DNA from: Gigaspora margarita
Lineage: Eukaryota; Glomeromycota; Glomeromycetes; Diversisporales; Gigasporaceae
DNA: 64,000 nucleotides
NCBI GenBank assembly: GCA_009809945.1
Contig: WTPW01001137.1
Location: 124,001-188,000 of the forward strand
Direction: 5' to 3'
Part shown: positions 49,693 through 61,123 of the stretch, in pieces
Layout: the number at the start of each line of letters is the position of its first letter
How positions within the stretch are numbered: position 1 is the stretch's first letter
Made by a program: the position numbers and the translations under genes
Notes under the pieces: model-generated
Told to the model about the DNA's origin: nothing
Seen by the model: only the letters and a program-made list of their open reading frames with translations
Databases searched by the model: none

Positions 49693-50943
49693 TAGTGATG
49701 TGCCACATACAGTACTATACATACTGTATGCACTATACGCTAAAATTTTTGCTAATCTCTTTCTAGCCAATCAAATGCCAAAAAATAACTAAACGTACAG
49801 TATATACAAATTTTACAAAAGGATCACCAAAATTCTGGGTCAGATGCATCAAATCTAGGTTGGTGTTTTGACCTAGTTGTTAGCAAATTTTATAGCAAAA
49901 TTATTAGCTGGGCATTTTTTATTTAATGAATGGATATGATTTATTAGTAAAATTTTTTATAATCATGGGGCAAAATTAATCAATTCCAATCTAGCCAATC
50001 AAGATTCCAATGCATTCTGATGTATTCTGACCCAGAACTTTGGGACCCCTGTATAAGTTAGTACAGTAGTGGCTACATGTTTTGCATCACCTGAATAAAA
50101 ATTTTTAAATTCATATATCACCCAAAGTTGAGATATTTCAGGATGAATTTTTTTTATTTGAATTATCAATACCAAGAGTGATCATCACTAAAATTATATT
50201 GCAATTGAATCACATGATCCTGCACTACCCCATATTTTGTCTGTAAATCCTGATGCAAAACATATGATCGTCCTAATTAAAAATTAAATAGTAATTTTAA
50301 CTTTGAGCAATGATATAATAGTAGTAACCAAAAAAAAATTATTTAAAGGGTGTTAGATTATTTTTTAGGATTTTGGGATTCTAAATATTCTTGAGCATCA
50401 AATTTGACCAAGTCCTCATTGAAATATGCCCATTTTTAGTCAAAAAAAATTGCGAGTTCACTTTTAATAGTAATTTACTATTAAAAGTGAAATCACGATT
50501 TTTTTTGACTAAAAATGGGTGTATCTTAATGAGAACTCAGTCAAATTTGATGCTCAAGGACATTTTAGAATTCCAAAATCCTAAAGAATAATCAAATGCC
50601 CTTAAATAAAATTTTCTTGGTTACTACTAATTATATCATTGCTCAAAGTTAAAATTACTATTTAATTTTAATTAGGACGATCACATGTTTTGCATCAGAA
50701 TTTACAGACAAATCACAGGGCAGTACAGAATCATGTGATTCAATTGCGATATAATTTTAATGATGATCACTCTTGGTATTGATAATTTAAATAAAAAAAT
50801 TCATCCCGAAATAACTTAACTTTGGAGTAATATATGAATTTAAAATTTTTTATTCAAGTGATACAAAAATGTAGCCACTACTATATATACTGTATGTACT
50901 GTTCGCTAAAATTTTTAGCTATCATATAAATGGCACATTACTA
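49693..50943. mobile_element. Non-autonomous hAT element (copy 2)
   Basis: Ends TAGTGATGTGCCACATACAG and TGGCACATTACTA match copy 1 at 26.7-28.1 kb, including a shorter subterminal GTACTATACATACTGTATG array and GCTAAAATTTTT. Right flank GTCGAGAT (50944-50951). The matching left flank GTTGAGAT (49426-49433) is found once the Harbinger MITE is discounted. The interior contains an 818-bp palindrome. Confidence 0.85.
50065..50882. mobile_element. 818-bp palindromic fold-back element inside hAT copy 2
   Basis: Arms run from AGTAGTGGCTACATGTTTTG to the complement ending AAATGTAGCCACTACT, meeting at ~50474 in CTTTTAATAGTAAATTTACTATTAAAAG. Arms diverge at scattered bases. Its ends differ from the hAT ends, so it is probably a separate later insertion. 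Any open frame here is a by-product of the palindrome. Confidence 0.85.
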
Positions 50944-51129
50944 GTCGAGATAGTAACAAAGATGAAAAAGGGAAAACGATTTCCCACTCTTTCTTCCTAA
51001 ATAGCTATTTCTACGACTTCACATTTTTTCCTAATACATCATTTTTATCTGCTACTACTTACCAATGATCAACCCTATGTCATAGGTCTGAGTCACAATT
51101 AGATGCCTCATAACTTCGCTCATAGCAAT

Positions 51130-51760
51130 TATGTTTTGTGAAACTAGGTTTAAATCACTATCTAAAAATTTTCAGATTATGTGATATATATTAATTTTTA
51201 TTTATCATCATTATTTTTATATTTATCATATTGTTGTATTTATCATTATTGTTAAGTTTTAATTACTTACATATCTATTGTTAAGTTTTAATTACTTATA
51301 TATCAATAAAAAAGTTTTATTTAAAAATTAATCATATGGGGTCTTTGCCTTGAAAATGACTCTATGACACTATAATTTTTTTTTGAGTAAATTGTAAATA
51401 AAAATTGTATAACCAAACAACCCAAACTTGATTTTTTGCTAATTTTAGAAATGATCTTCACATAAATTTTTTGTTATTGGATAAAATTGATGGTAAAATA
51501 TTTATCTGCTATGTCGATTATTTTTATTATATTCAACATCAAATTTTCAGACTACCATAACTCATTTTAATATTAAGTTAATCGGTTATAAAACTTGCGC
51601 GAAATGAACTTTGTACTTCATAAATTAAGGCTTAACAAAAATCTCAATTTTGGTTTGGGGATCTCAGAACCCTATTTTCAAGACAAAGACCCATATTATT
51701 AATCATGCAAAGTTACATGATCTGAAAAATTTTGGATGATTAACATTTTTGTGTAACCAA
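51130..51760. repeat. Interrupted inverted repeat
   Basis: Left arm TCTAAAAATTTTCAGATTAT ... GGTCTTTGCCTTGAAAATGA; right arm TTCAAGACAAAGACC ... CATGATCTGAAAAATTTTGG. The arms are separated by non-complementary AT-rich DNA. Probably an old fold-back element with insertions in one arm; termini unclear. Confidence 0.5.
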
Positions 51761-51954
51761 GCTTCTGTGCCTAAATAATTTTGCCTGAAATCACCAAAAT
51801 TTAACATATTTAACTAATAAAAGATTCTAATAGATAAAGGAAATATCACAAACACTTCACTAGTAAGAAAAATACAAGCGAAAGGTAAGATTATTTTGTT
51901 AAGAGTTGTATTATTGATCCCAATATTCTATAGGAAAGTTTTTTTTTATAGCTG

Positions 51955-52250
51955 CAACAATTAATTTATTTGTTATACAATTATTGTCACATGAAGTTAT
52001 TAAATATAGCAGTAATATAGCTAATTAATTTTTTTAGGAAATAATCTGTTGCCAAAGTCATTGTCAAACCTGAAAAATACTACACGTGCAATTACTATCT
52101 TGGTTTAAACTACAACAATTAATTTATTTTTGTTACACAATTATTGTTACATGAAGTTATTAAATATAGCTACCTTATTAATTTTTTTAGAAAATAATCT
52201 GTCTCCAAAGCTAGTGTCAAACCTGAAAAATACTACACATGCTTGAGAAT
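51955..52250. repeat. ~158-bp direct repeat, two copies
   Basis: CAACAATTAATTTATTTGTT at 51955 and its near-copy at 52113 start two units, each including CATGAAGTTATTAAATATAG and ending GTCAAACCTGAAAAATACTA. Moderately diverged. Non-coding. Confidence 0.8.
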
Positions 52251-53306
52251 TCAGAAAAAACAATGTTCTGCTTTTTTTGTTTTTACATTACATAATAATA
52301 GCAGTTAGGTAAATTTTAATTAAAAACAAGGGGTTCACTAAAAAGAGCTAGAAGTTTAAGTGAATAAGAAGTAAGAAGTATTAAGTTATGCATAACTTAT
52401 GTAAATATATATTAGAATAGAATGTTTGTAAATTTAGAAACAGTATAATTTGATTCTAGATACACATAAATTGAGGGAATTTCAAACTTATAATAGTTGA
52501 GTAATTGTATATAAATTTTAGACAAAAACAAATATAGTAAACATTCATAAACTTAGATACTTTGATTTAGATGTTCATTATATCTATATACTAAATTAAA
52601 TCGTAAATAGTGATTATAGTTGATAAAAAATTTCTAGACTTAGTCAAGTCAATATTTTAGATACAACTTAGGCAACTTAGTTGACAATATATTAAAGATC
52701 AATTTATTTTCTTATATATTGAAATAATATAAATTTAATTTAATTTAAATGCTTGTATTTTATGTTGAATTACTGTCTAATATCTGAAAACTACTGTTTT
52801 ATATTAAAAAAATTTGTTTATATACATAGTTGACTAAGCCAACTTTTTAAAAATCAACTAAATTAGTTGACTAAATTGGCTAAGTGACTAATACTATATC
52901 GACTTGAAACACTATATTTGTATTTATTTGATTTATTTTCATACATTTAAAGCCAGTATGTATATTTTTATATTACAGTACTAGTGTTACATGAAAATTT
53001 CTAGAATATATCACCTGACCAGACTAATATGCTATATGTCAGTAATATTGCTGATCTGCATGCCATGTTTAAATATACCAAAACAAAATAGCATCATCTT
53101 TCAACATGCTAATAGCACAAGAAAGATTTGTTAAATGTATTAAATTATTAGTTAATTATTAGAAGCATTGAAAGACATGAATGTTAGTATAGAACCAGTA
53201 TAATACTTTTCTGAATCATGTATAGAAAATCTTCATTTTCACCTTGCTATCATTTTTAGACCTTGTTCTCAGAGACTCCACTTTTATACAAAGAGATCTC
53301 GCTTTC
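52251..53306. other. Intergenic, no gene seen
   Basis: AT-rich; a cluster of TAGTTGACTAA-like inverted words near 52.8 kb is the only local pattern. Confidence 0.4.
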
Positions 53307-53310
53307 TTAA

Positions 53311-54843
53311 GTGTAGAGTATATATTGATCATTTTTACTAATAAACTATTGGCAAAATTTAGCTAGCACTATAGAGTTAAAAATTTTTTTATATTGATTT
53401 AAGATTTAGCACAGTAAAAACATAGGGTATATTAGTAGTAATCATATAATAAAATTTGAACCAATTTGAATTTGTCATCAAAAAGTTAGAGGCAAAATCT
53501 ATGAGAACCTGTAATATACCATAATAGGCTCTTGCAGATTTGTACAGGCTCTCGCAGATGTACAGGCCTCTCAGATCTTGCCCTTATCTAACTTTTTAAT
53601 GAAAAATTCAAATTGGTTCAAAATTTGTCATATATCAGTTATAGGATATGTCCTTTCAAGTGCTGTCTATAATAAAAATTATAATAAAAATATATGAATT
53701 TACTATAGATATGGGTTAAAAGATTCTCTTTGATCTAACTTATTAATTTAAAATTAAATTTTTCGAGAATATAGAACAAGGGGAGAAGAACAAAATGAGC
53801 TTAAAAATCGAATTAAAATTTTGCTGATTTTGCACAAAACGAAAATATAATTTTGCCAAAAACGAATATTTTCCGATTTTAAGAAGAGAAGCATGTGTAA
53901 AAATGTGCTCTGAACAACTTTACTTAGTTGGTGAAAATAGGTTACCTTGTAAGAAAAATGGGTTATCTATGTGCTAAAGTTAAAATTTTTGGGTTTTCAA
54001 TATAAAACCCTTTTTTTGTCAAGATAACCTGCTTTGGGCTTTTAAGTAAACATGTTCAGCAGGTAATTCTACTTGTATTAAAGCTAAAACGCGTTTTCTC
54101 GGACCTTTTACTAAGTGAAAAATGGGTTTAAAGTTGGGAAAAAACAAGTTTTTTGCAAACCCCTGTATTTTAAATTATAAAAAAAAATTTTTTCCAACTT
54201 TAAACCCATTTTTCACTTAGTAAAAGGTTCGAGAAAACGCGTTTTGACCTCAATATGAGTAGAATTATCTGCTGAACATGTTTACTTAGAAGCCCAAAGC
54301 AGGCTATCTTGACAAAAAAAGGGGTTTTATATTGAAACCCCAAAATTTTTAACTTTAGCACATAGATAACCCATTTTTCTTACAAGTAACTATTTTTGCT
54401 GACTAAGTAAAGTTGTTCAGAGCACGTTTTTACATATGCTTCTCATCTTAAAATCGGAAAATATTTGTTTTTGGAAAAGTTACATTTTTGTTTTGTGCAA
54501 AATCAGCAAAATTTTAATTCGATTTTTAAGCTTAATTTGTTCTTCTCCCCTTGTTCTATATTCCCAAAAAATTTAATTTTAAGTTAATAAGTTAGATCAA
54601 ATAGAATCTTCTAACCCATATCTATAGTATGTTTTTATTATAATTTTTATTATAGACAACATTTCAAACCCCTGTAAAAGGACATATCCTATGACTGATA
54701 ATTACTACTAATATGCAATATGTTTTCACTGTACTAAATCTTAAATCAATATAAAAAATTTTTATTTGTCTATATACTAATTACTAAAATTTATAAATTT
54801 GATTAATAGTTTATTAATAAAATAATTAACATATACTCTACCC
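53311..54843. mobile_element. TTAA-flanked giant palindrome, copy C
   Basis: 1533 bp; TTAA on both sides (53307-53310, 54844-54847) and ends GTGTAGAGTATATATTGATC / AACATATACTCTACCC, so it belongs to the same family as copies A, B and D. Unlike them it is one long inverted repeat: arms such as GGTTATCTATGTGCTAAAGT and AGTTGTTCAGAGCACG have complements in the other half, meeting near 54150. The left arm is longer because of a nested insertion. Arms carry scattered differences. Confidence 0.85.
53448..53627. mobile_element. Fold-back MITE nested in the left arm of copy C
   Basis: 180 bp; inverted arms AAATTTGAACCAATTTGAAT and ATTCAAATTGGTTCAAAATT around a CAGGCTCTCGCAGATGTACA centre, flanked by TCATAT (53442-53447, 53628-53633). 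The matching stretch of the right arm lacks it, so the empty site is visible in the same element. Confidence 0.75.
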
Positions 54844-54847
54844 TTAA

Positions 54848-55549
54848 ATTTAGTTTTTATTTATAGATTTCTATTTCCTTATTTTCTTACTCATATATTT
54901 ATTATTTAATAAATATTGATCATATCATCTTGGTCATTTTAAATAAATCAATAAACAATATATCAATCAGTCATATCAATCATTATATAAGATCAATTAC
55001 TGCCAATTTTAAAGTACTTATAACAAAACTCAATTCTCTTGTATCTTCACATATATTAGAATTGTTGCCTTTTTCAATAAAGCCTTATTAATCCTCTTTC
55101 AAGTTGATAGTAACAACATTATTTTTTTTAAATATTAAAGGTGAGACCTTGCTTTTATCTTTATTAAATTTAATAGAAACTTTTTACAGTACAAAAAGAA
55201 ATTTTATTTTTTTAAATTTAATGCTAAGAATAAAAACTCAGGCATATATATAAGTAACCTAAATACTTATCTGTGGCCTAAACCTATAGTAACAACATTA
55301 TTAACTTTGCAAAATCCCAAATTTATAACATAAACTGAATAGATAATTTGACCCTTAAATTATAAAAAGGAGTAATTTAAGTATAGTACCAGATAGCAAA
55401 AACTATCCAACTTTTTTTAAAAGTGCCAAATTTTGAAATTTATAATCAAATATAATTGGCTAATTTTGTGTACAAATTCTAATTGGCTAAAATCTGATAT
55501 GACAATATTTTTTTATATATTAAATGACAAATTTTTAATTACAGTTGAA
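54848..55549. other. Intergenic, no gene seen
   Basis: Nothing recognised. Confidence 0.4.
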
Positions 55550-55551
55550 CC

Positions 55552-55727
55552 TCCCAAAACCGATCCTGTCAAACCCGATAACCTGTCAAAACCGATAAAA
55601 AATTAATCCACCAAGTCCGTTTCTGTTATATGAATCTAATAGTTTATAATGATTTCAAATCTGATAACCTCTCAATACTGATACAAAACTTGTCCACCAT
55701 GCACACCGGTTTGGGGAGGTTCAACTG
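55552..55727. mobile_element. Pogo/Tigger-like MITE
   Basis: 176 bp; ends CAGTTGAACCTCCCAAAACC and CGGTTTGGGGAGGTTCAACTG with TA on both sides (55550-55551, 55728-55729). CAGTTGAACCTC is a typical terminus of pogo-clade Tc1/mariner elements. Internal degenerate repeats of CTGTCAAAACCGATAA. Confidence 0.85.
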
Positions 55728-55729
55728 TA

Positions 55730-56689
55730 TATATAAAGTTTAAACTCTAATAATTTTTTAATTTTATAATAAAAATAAAAATCTATTCTAACAGAATTGT
55801 AAATTAAATTAAAAGCAAAAATCTGCAAGCATTTTTATATTATATATATAAAAAATAGACAGTTTTTGCTACCTGGTACTATAGAACTTTGATGAAATAT
55901 TATTATTTTGATCTGTAAAAATTTTAAAAGTAAAAGAATACAAATATTTTTTAAATTCAAAACAATAATATTAAAAGCAAAGGTTATGAATAATAGCAAG
56001 AATATTGATTCAAATAAAGTTAAAAATAATATTTTCATTCTATTAAATTTTTAATTAGTATTATTAGAAAAGTTTTTTAATTGATACAAATTATTTGGGC
56101 TGATTAATGTGCCACCAACCCAGTACATATAAAAATTGTTTGTCCAATGGGTAGTTGGGAAAAAATTAGTAAACCCAGATACTAAAGTATTAGCTAAGCA
56201 TATAAATCTACCAAAAAGATTGGATACTTAACTTGCTAGATCTTTTGATTTTTAGTATTCTGATTAGCTTCATAATCAAACAAAAATATATAGACTGCAA
56301 TTTGTTATAAAAAAACATTTGGTTCAACTAGTGAAAATATTTTTGAGAAGTGAGCAGCATTTCTCTTCTCATTTTGCTAGTCTTTTTGTATGCTGAACAT
56401 AGTACTCTGTGATATAATAAATTACTTTTTACAATCATTTGTTGCTTATATAACAAAACTTATTCAAAAATAAATTGTAAACTTCAAAAATTTATTAATC
56501 AATTTATATCATTAGCAAATTTATATATGCGTAATCTTGCGCAAGTTTTTATGGTACATAAGAAAATTGTAAACTTATGTAAGATTTAGTATAAAACTAC
56601 GTAAATCTTATAGTACATAAGAAAATCATAAATTTATGTAAAATTTTTTTGTAAATTTATGATTTTCTTATAGTATGTAAGAAAATATT
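55730..56689. other. Intergenic, no gene seen
   Basis: AT-rich. GTAAATTTATGATTTTCTTA-type inverted words cluster near 56.6 kb just before the tandem repeat. Confidence 0.4.
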
Positions 56690-57105
56690 GCAAAATATTT
56701 TGAAAAACCTCAAAATATTTTAGATCTAATATTTTTGAAATATTTTGAATACTTTCGAAATATTTTAGAACTAGGAAACCAAGCTGGATCAGTAGATCTG
56801 TAGCCTGGATTATACCAAGGGTGCGTTTAACTAATATTTTGAAATATTTTGAAATGTTTTAATGATCATAGTACAAAATCAGATTAGATCTTTGGTTGCA
56901 AAATATTTTGAAAAACCTCAAAATATTTTAGATCTAATGTTTTTGAAATATTTTGAATACTTTTAAAATATTTTAGAACTGGGAAACCAAGCTGGATCAG
57001 TAGATTTGTAGCCTGGATCATACCAAGGGCATGTTTGACTAATATTTTTAAAATATTTTGAAATGTTTCAATGATCATAGTACAAGATCAGATTAGATAT
57101 TTGTT
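56690..57105. repeat. 208-bp tandem duplication
   Basis: GCAAAATATTTTGAAAAACC starts at 56690 and again at 56898. Both copies run through GGAAACCAAGCTGGATCAGT and AATGATCATAGTACAA. They are rich in AAATATTTTGAA words that pair with themselves. Close copies, non-coding. Confidence 0.85.
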
Positions 57106-57109
57106 TATT

Positions 57110-58205
57110 TTTTTTGTTTAAAATTTAGATCTTCTATCAATTTTATATTGTTTTTTTGTTCTCATTTTGTTTTTTTTTGTTTTCATTTCATTTTGTTTAG
57201 TTTCATTTTGTTTGTCATTTTTTTTCTTTTATTTATTATTTTTTAATTTTTTTATTTTATTTTTACAAAAAACACCAACCCTAATTTTTTGGCACTTTGC
57301 AAAAAATCTGATGACTTTTTGACACTTTGCAAGAACACACTAATTTCACCAACAATTTTTAAATTTTGGAGAACACCTCTTTAAAGAAATAAAGGTTCAG
57401 TTAGTGCTTTATTTATTTTTTCATTTGATGTTTTTTGTTCTTTTTGGCTTTGTTTTTGTTATTTTTTATTTTTTTTTATTAATTTATTTTATTCTGGCAC
57501 TTTGCAGGAAAAATAATTAGCCTTTTTCAACACTTTGCAAGCAAACCCAAACTTTTTCAGAACTTTGCAAGAATATATACAACTTGATTTCAGCAATTTC
57601 TATTATGAACTCTACTTCAGAAAAATGGAGATTTGGGTTTTCATTTTTTTTATTCAGTTTGCTTACATTTCCATTTTTTTTGTTGTTTTCTTTTTACTTA
57701 TTTCTTAAATTTTTATTTTTTTTATTTATTCTAGCACTTTGCGAAAACTGTGATTTCGATAATTTCTGAATTGCAAGAACATGAACTTTTACTTTGTGAA
57801 ATGGAAATTTGGGGTTTATTTATTTTTTTTATTTGCTTACAGTTTTGTTTTTTGTTTGTTTTTTTTTACTTATTTTTTTAATTTTATTTTATTTTATTTA
57901 TTCATAACTTTCTTTAAAACTTTGCAAGAAAACAATCTGACTTCCAGCACTTTACAAAAATACCAACTCTAACTTTTCTAGCACTTTGCAAGAAGTAGCG
58001 AATATAAGCGAATATGAAAAAAAGAAAAATTGGGGCTTCATTTATTTTTATTTAATTTGCTTACAGTTTTTTTTTGTTTGTTTTTTTTAATTTTTTTAAT
58101 TTTATTTTGTTTAATTTATTTCTAACTTTCTTTGAAACTTTGCAAGAAAACCTAACTTTCGGCACTTTACAAAAATACCAACTCTAATAGCAAATATAAG
58201 AAATA
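57110..58205. repeat. Low-complexity T-rich field with GCACTTTGCAAGAA motif
   Basis: Long TTTTATTTTTTT runs alternate with about nine copies of ACTTTGCAAGAA or close variants (from ~57295 to ~58150) and repeats of ATGGAAATTTGGGGTTT. Degenerate ~200-bp periodicity. Open stretches here encode only F/L/Y-rich low-complexity peptides and are not genes. Confidence 0.6.
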
Positions 58206-58306
58206 TGAAAAAAAGGAAATAATAGCTAACTGCAGAGTAAGAAAAATAAGTGTGTTAGGCTAGTATTTTTATGGAATTAAATGTGACAAAGTGTGAAAGT
58301 ATTTAA

Positions 58307-58655
58307 GAGTAGGGTGATTATAGATTATTTTCTATTTATGTATATCATTAAAAAAAATTTATTCAAAAATTGAATATATGTTATATATAAAAATTTTTAA
58401 ATATACCAATTTTTTTATGAAATCTTTACAGTATATACATTAAACCTTTCTAATTCTAATAATACAACTTTAAATAGTTGTTATATTTAAAAAAATATAC
58501 TTACTTATATTATTAATTCTTTCTAGGATAATCAAAATTTGTCTAGATTACACAATATAAATATCATATGATTATCACCTGATTTTAATTTAATGTTATT
58601 GTAAAAAAATTAGTAACATGATTACTAGTAAAAATAATCAATATTCACCCTATTC
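58307..58655. mobile_element. TTAA-flanked MITE, copy D
   Basis: 349 bp; ends GAGTAGGGTGATTATAGATT and AATATTCACCCTATTC, TTAA on both sides (58303-58306, 58656-58659). More diverged termini than copies A-C. Non-coding AT-rich interior with partly complementary arms. Confidence 0.7.
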
Positions 58656-58659
58656 TTAA

Positions 58660-60064
58660 AATATTATTATTTTTTTTTAATATTTTTTTTAGTTTCATTT
58701 TTTGAAGTTTATTTTTTTTTATTATTATTTTTTTGTAAAAAATGTATTATAATATATAATAAAAATATATAATATTAATTAAAAATTTAAAATATAATGT
58801 ATAACAAATATATATATATGTTTATAATAAATTGCAAAACCTTGCAAAAACTTGCAAAAATCTATAAAATGTTTAAAAATTTGCAAAAAGCATGATTATA
58901 TGAATATGATTATTAATTGATCATAATATCTCATTGATTTACACCAGTTTTTACCAGTTTTCAATATTTGTAATATTTTCACTATATTTCGAATTTACTA
59001 TGCTATAAATGTTCATAATTATTACACCTGTATAATACTCTGTAGTTACTACAGCATAAACTTATATAATTATTATCCTATGCAGTATTGTACGTTTTGG
59101 TGTCCACAGCCTTTTTTGGCTTGTTCACATCCAAAATTGTCCAAATGTCTAAGATTGTTCAAAGCCTGTTCAGGCTTTAATAATTAATAAATCTATCTAA
59201 AAATATATATCTATATATTTTTTTAGGTGCTGAACACATTCTAGTTAAAATTAAAATAGGTAATCATAATAAAATTTTAATTAATTTTACTTTATTTAAT
59301 TGTCCAAAATTGTTTAAAATTGTCCAAATCATTGTTCAAAGCTGTCCCATAACAACACTTCCCCTATATAATACTCTAAACTAATCATAGATTTTTCGTA
59401 AGTTTATACTTGTGTAAAAACTTACAGAGGTTTATGCATTTTTTTTTGCTAATGTTATTTTCTTGCCAAAGTGAACTCTATACTCACCTTTATAATAACA
59501 AATATCACAATAATTACAGGTTTAAATAGGAATCATCATAGACTAACCAAAAATTTTTTCACAATTCAATTATGTTATTGTATGCAGCCAATAAAATATT
59601 AAATTATACAGTAATTTAAATTATATTATATATATACATATGTACATAGATAGATAAAATAGGTAAGTTTACTTTGTTATCAACTATACATATGTACATA
59701 CATATGTAAATAATAAATTTTTTCATATTTTCTGAAGATAACCAATTAAAAATATTTAAACATAAACTTGCTTGTTATCACTATTAATACATCAAAATAA
59801 TGAATTTTAGTTTTTTCACTCACTAACCAATAAAAAATATTTAAATAGATTAATTTATTTTAGATGCAAATTACAGTTATCTAAATTATATTAGAATAAC
59901 ATAATGTGCATGTGCCCTAAATCATCCAATCAAAATACAAAATAGCAGATTATAGTTATATAGATTACAACAGAAGAACATAATGTGCACATGCCCTAAG
60001 TTATCCAATCAAAAGACAAAATAACAGATTACAATTTACCAGTATTACTGACCTATTTTTTAGT
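58660..60064. other. Intergenic, no gene seen
   Basis: Poly-T/poly-A rich start, then a stretch with repeated TTGTCCAAA words (59.1-59.35 kb) and a fragment related to the 119-bp repeat of 48.8 kb (about 59490-59560). No frame or element ends. Confidence 0.4.
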
Positions 60065-60066
60065 TA

Positions 60067-60273
60067 CCATAAAATTCAGACATGGGTACCCCTCTGTGTG
60101 GTGTACCCCTTGCCAGTTTACCCAGATATATAGGTATTATACAAACTATTTAATATTACAGGTAGATATAGTAAAACATATTGTCTCTATATGGTGTACC
60201 CCCATATAGAAGTACCCCGAGTACAAATTTGAGTATTGAAAATACCAGGAGTATACATGTCTGAATTTTATAG
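60067..60273. mobile_element. TA-flanked MITE
   Basis: 207 bp; ends CCATAAAATTCAGACATGGG and ACATGTCTGAATTTTATAG, TA on both sides (60065-60066, 60274-60275). Internal GTGTACCCC motifs repeat. Tc1/mariner-type non-autonomous element by its TA duplication. Confidence 0.75.
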
Positions 60274-60275
60274 TA

Positions 60276-61120
60276 TCTTTTTTTGTTATCATCTACATGC
60301 TATAGTAATATTGCAGTAATTGACAAAATTACCCAATAAAATCTCATGAACAAATAATACTGATAAAATAGGACCCCAGATATCTTTCATATAGATCATA
60401 ACTGGATTTTGGCCAGTTTTGAGCTGTTTTGCTGAAAATGACAAAATCTATTTACTTTAATAACTTCTAATCCAGTAATCAGAATTGAATAAACTTTGTT
60501 TGTTAATGCACCTCACTAAAAGCTACATTTTTAAAAAAAGTTCATTCAAATTGGACCACTGGATGCCAAGATAATTGCCAAAAACTGTTTTTTGCTTCTC
60601 AAATTTTAGGTGTTTTTGCTAAAAAATTTCAAGTATGACCTCTATACTAGATGTCCAGGGTCCTGATAAAATCTTTTTTTCAGATTTGATTTTTTTTATA
60701 TGCATACATTAATGATAAGTCTTTTGACCTTCATACATGCAAGAGGCATCAACAAGTACATGTGCAATTTTTTTGAAATAAAAATATGCATTATATACTT
60801 ATTATTATACAAGACTATGTGCTCAAATTTATCTCAAGACTATTAATACATTAAGTTTCTAATATTATTATTATAAAATTTTTTTAAAAGAAATTTATCA
60901 ATTTATTTTTAATCATACTATGCAATTTAACTCCTTATTAACGTATATTTCATCACTCTTGCATATTTCTTATTCTAATAGAAGGAATCTTTGCATTAGA
61001 ATTTGTAAAAATTTTTTATTGTTTTTTGATGACTTACTTCCTCAGCATCCAATTCTTTATTAGCTCTTATAGGATTTGTGTTACCACTGTTTAGTTTCTT
61101 TCTCCAGTAGGATAATATTG
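60276..61120. other. Intergenic, 3' flank of a MULE remnant
   Basis: No gene. Includes a somewhat higher-complexity stretch (60.36-60.7 kb) of unknown nature. Confidence 0.4.
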
Positions 61121-61123
61121 GTA

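Noticed and set aside
50391-50591. 66-codon open frame
   Set aside because: It spans the centre of the 818-bp palindrome; its protein merely reads one arm and then the other.
57584-57972. Two short F/L/Y-rich frames that look like membrane proteins
   Set aside because: They are translations of T-rich low-complexity repeats; hydrophobicity follows from the TTT/TTA codons.
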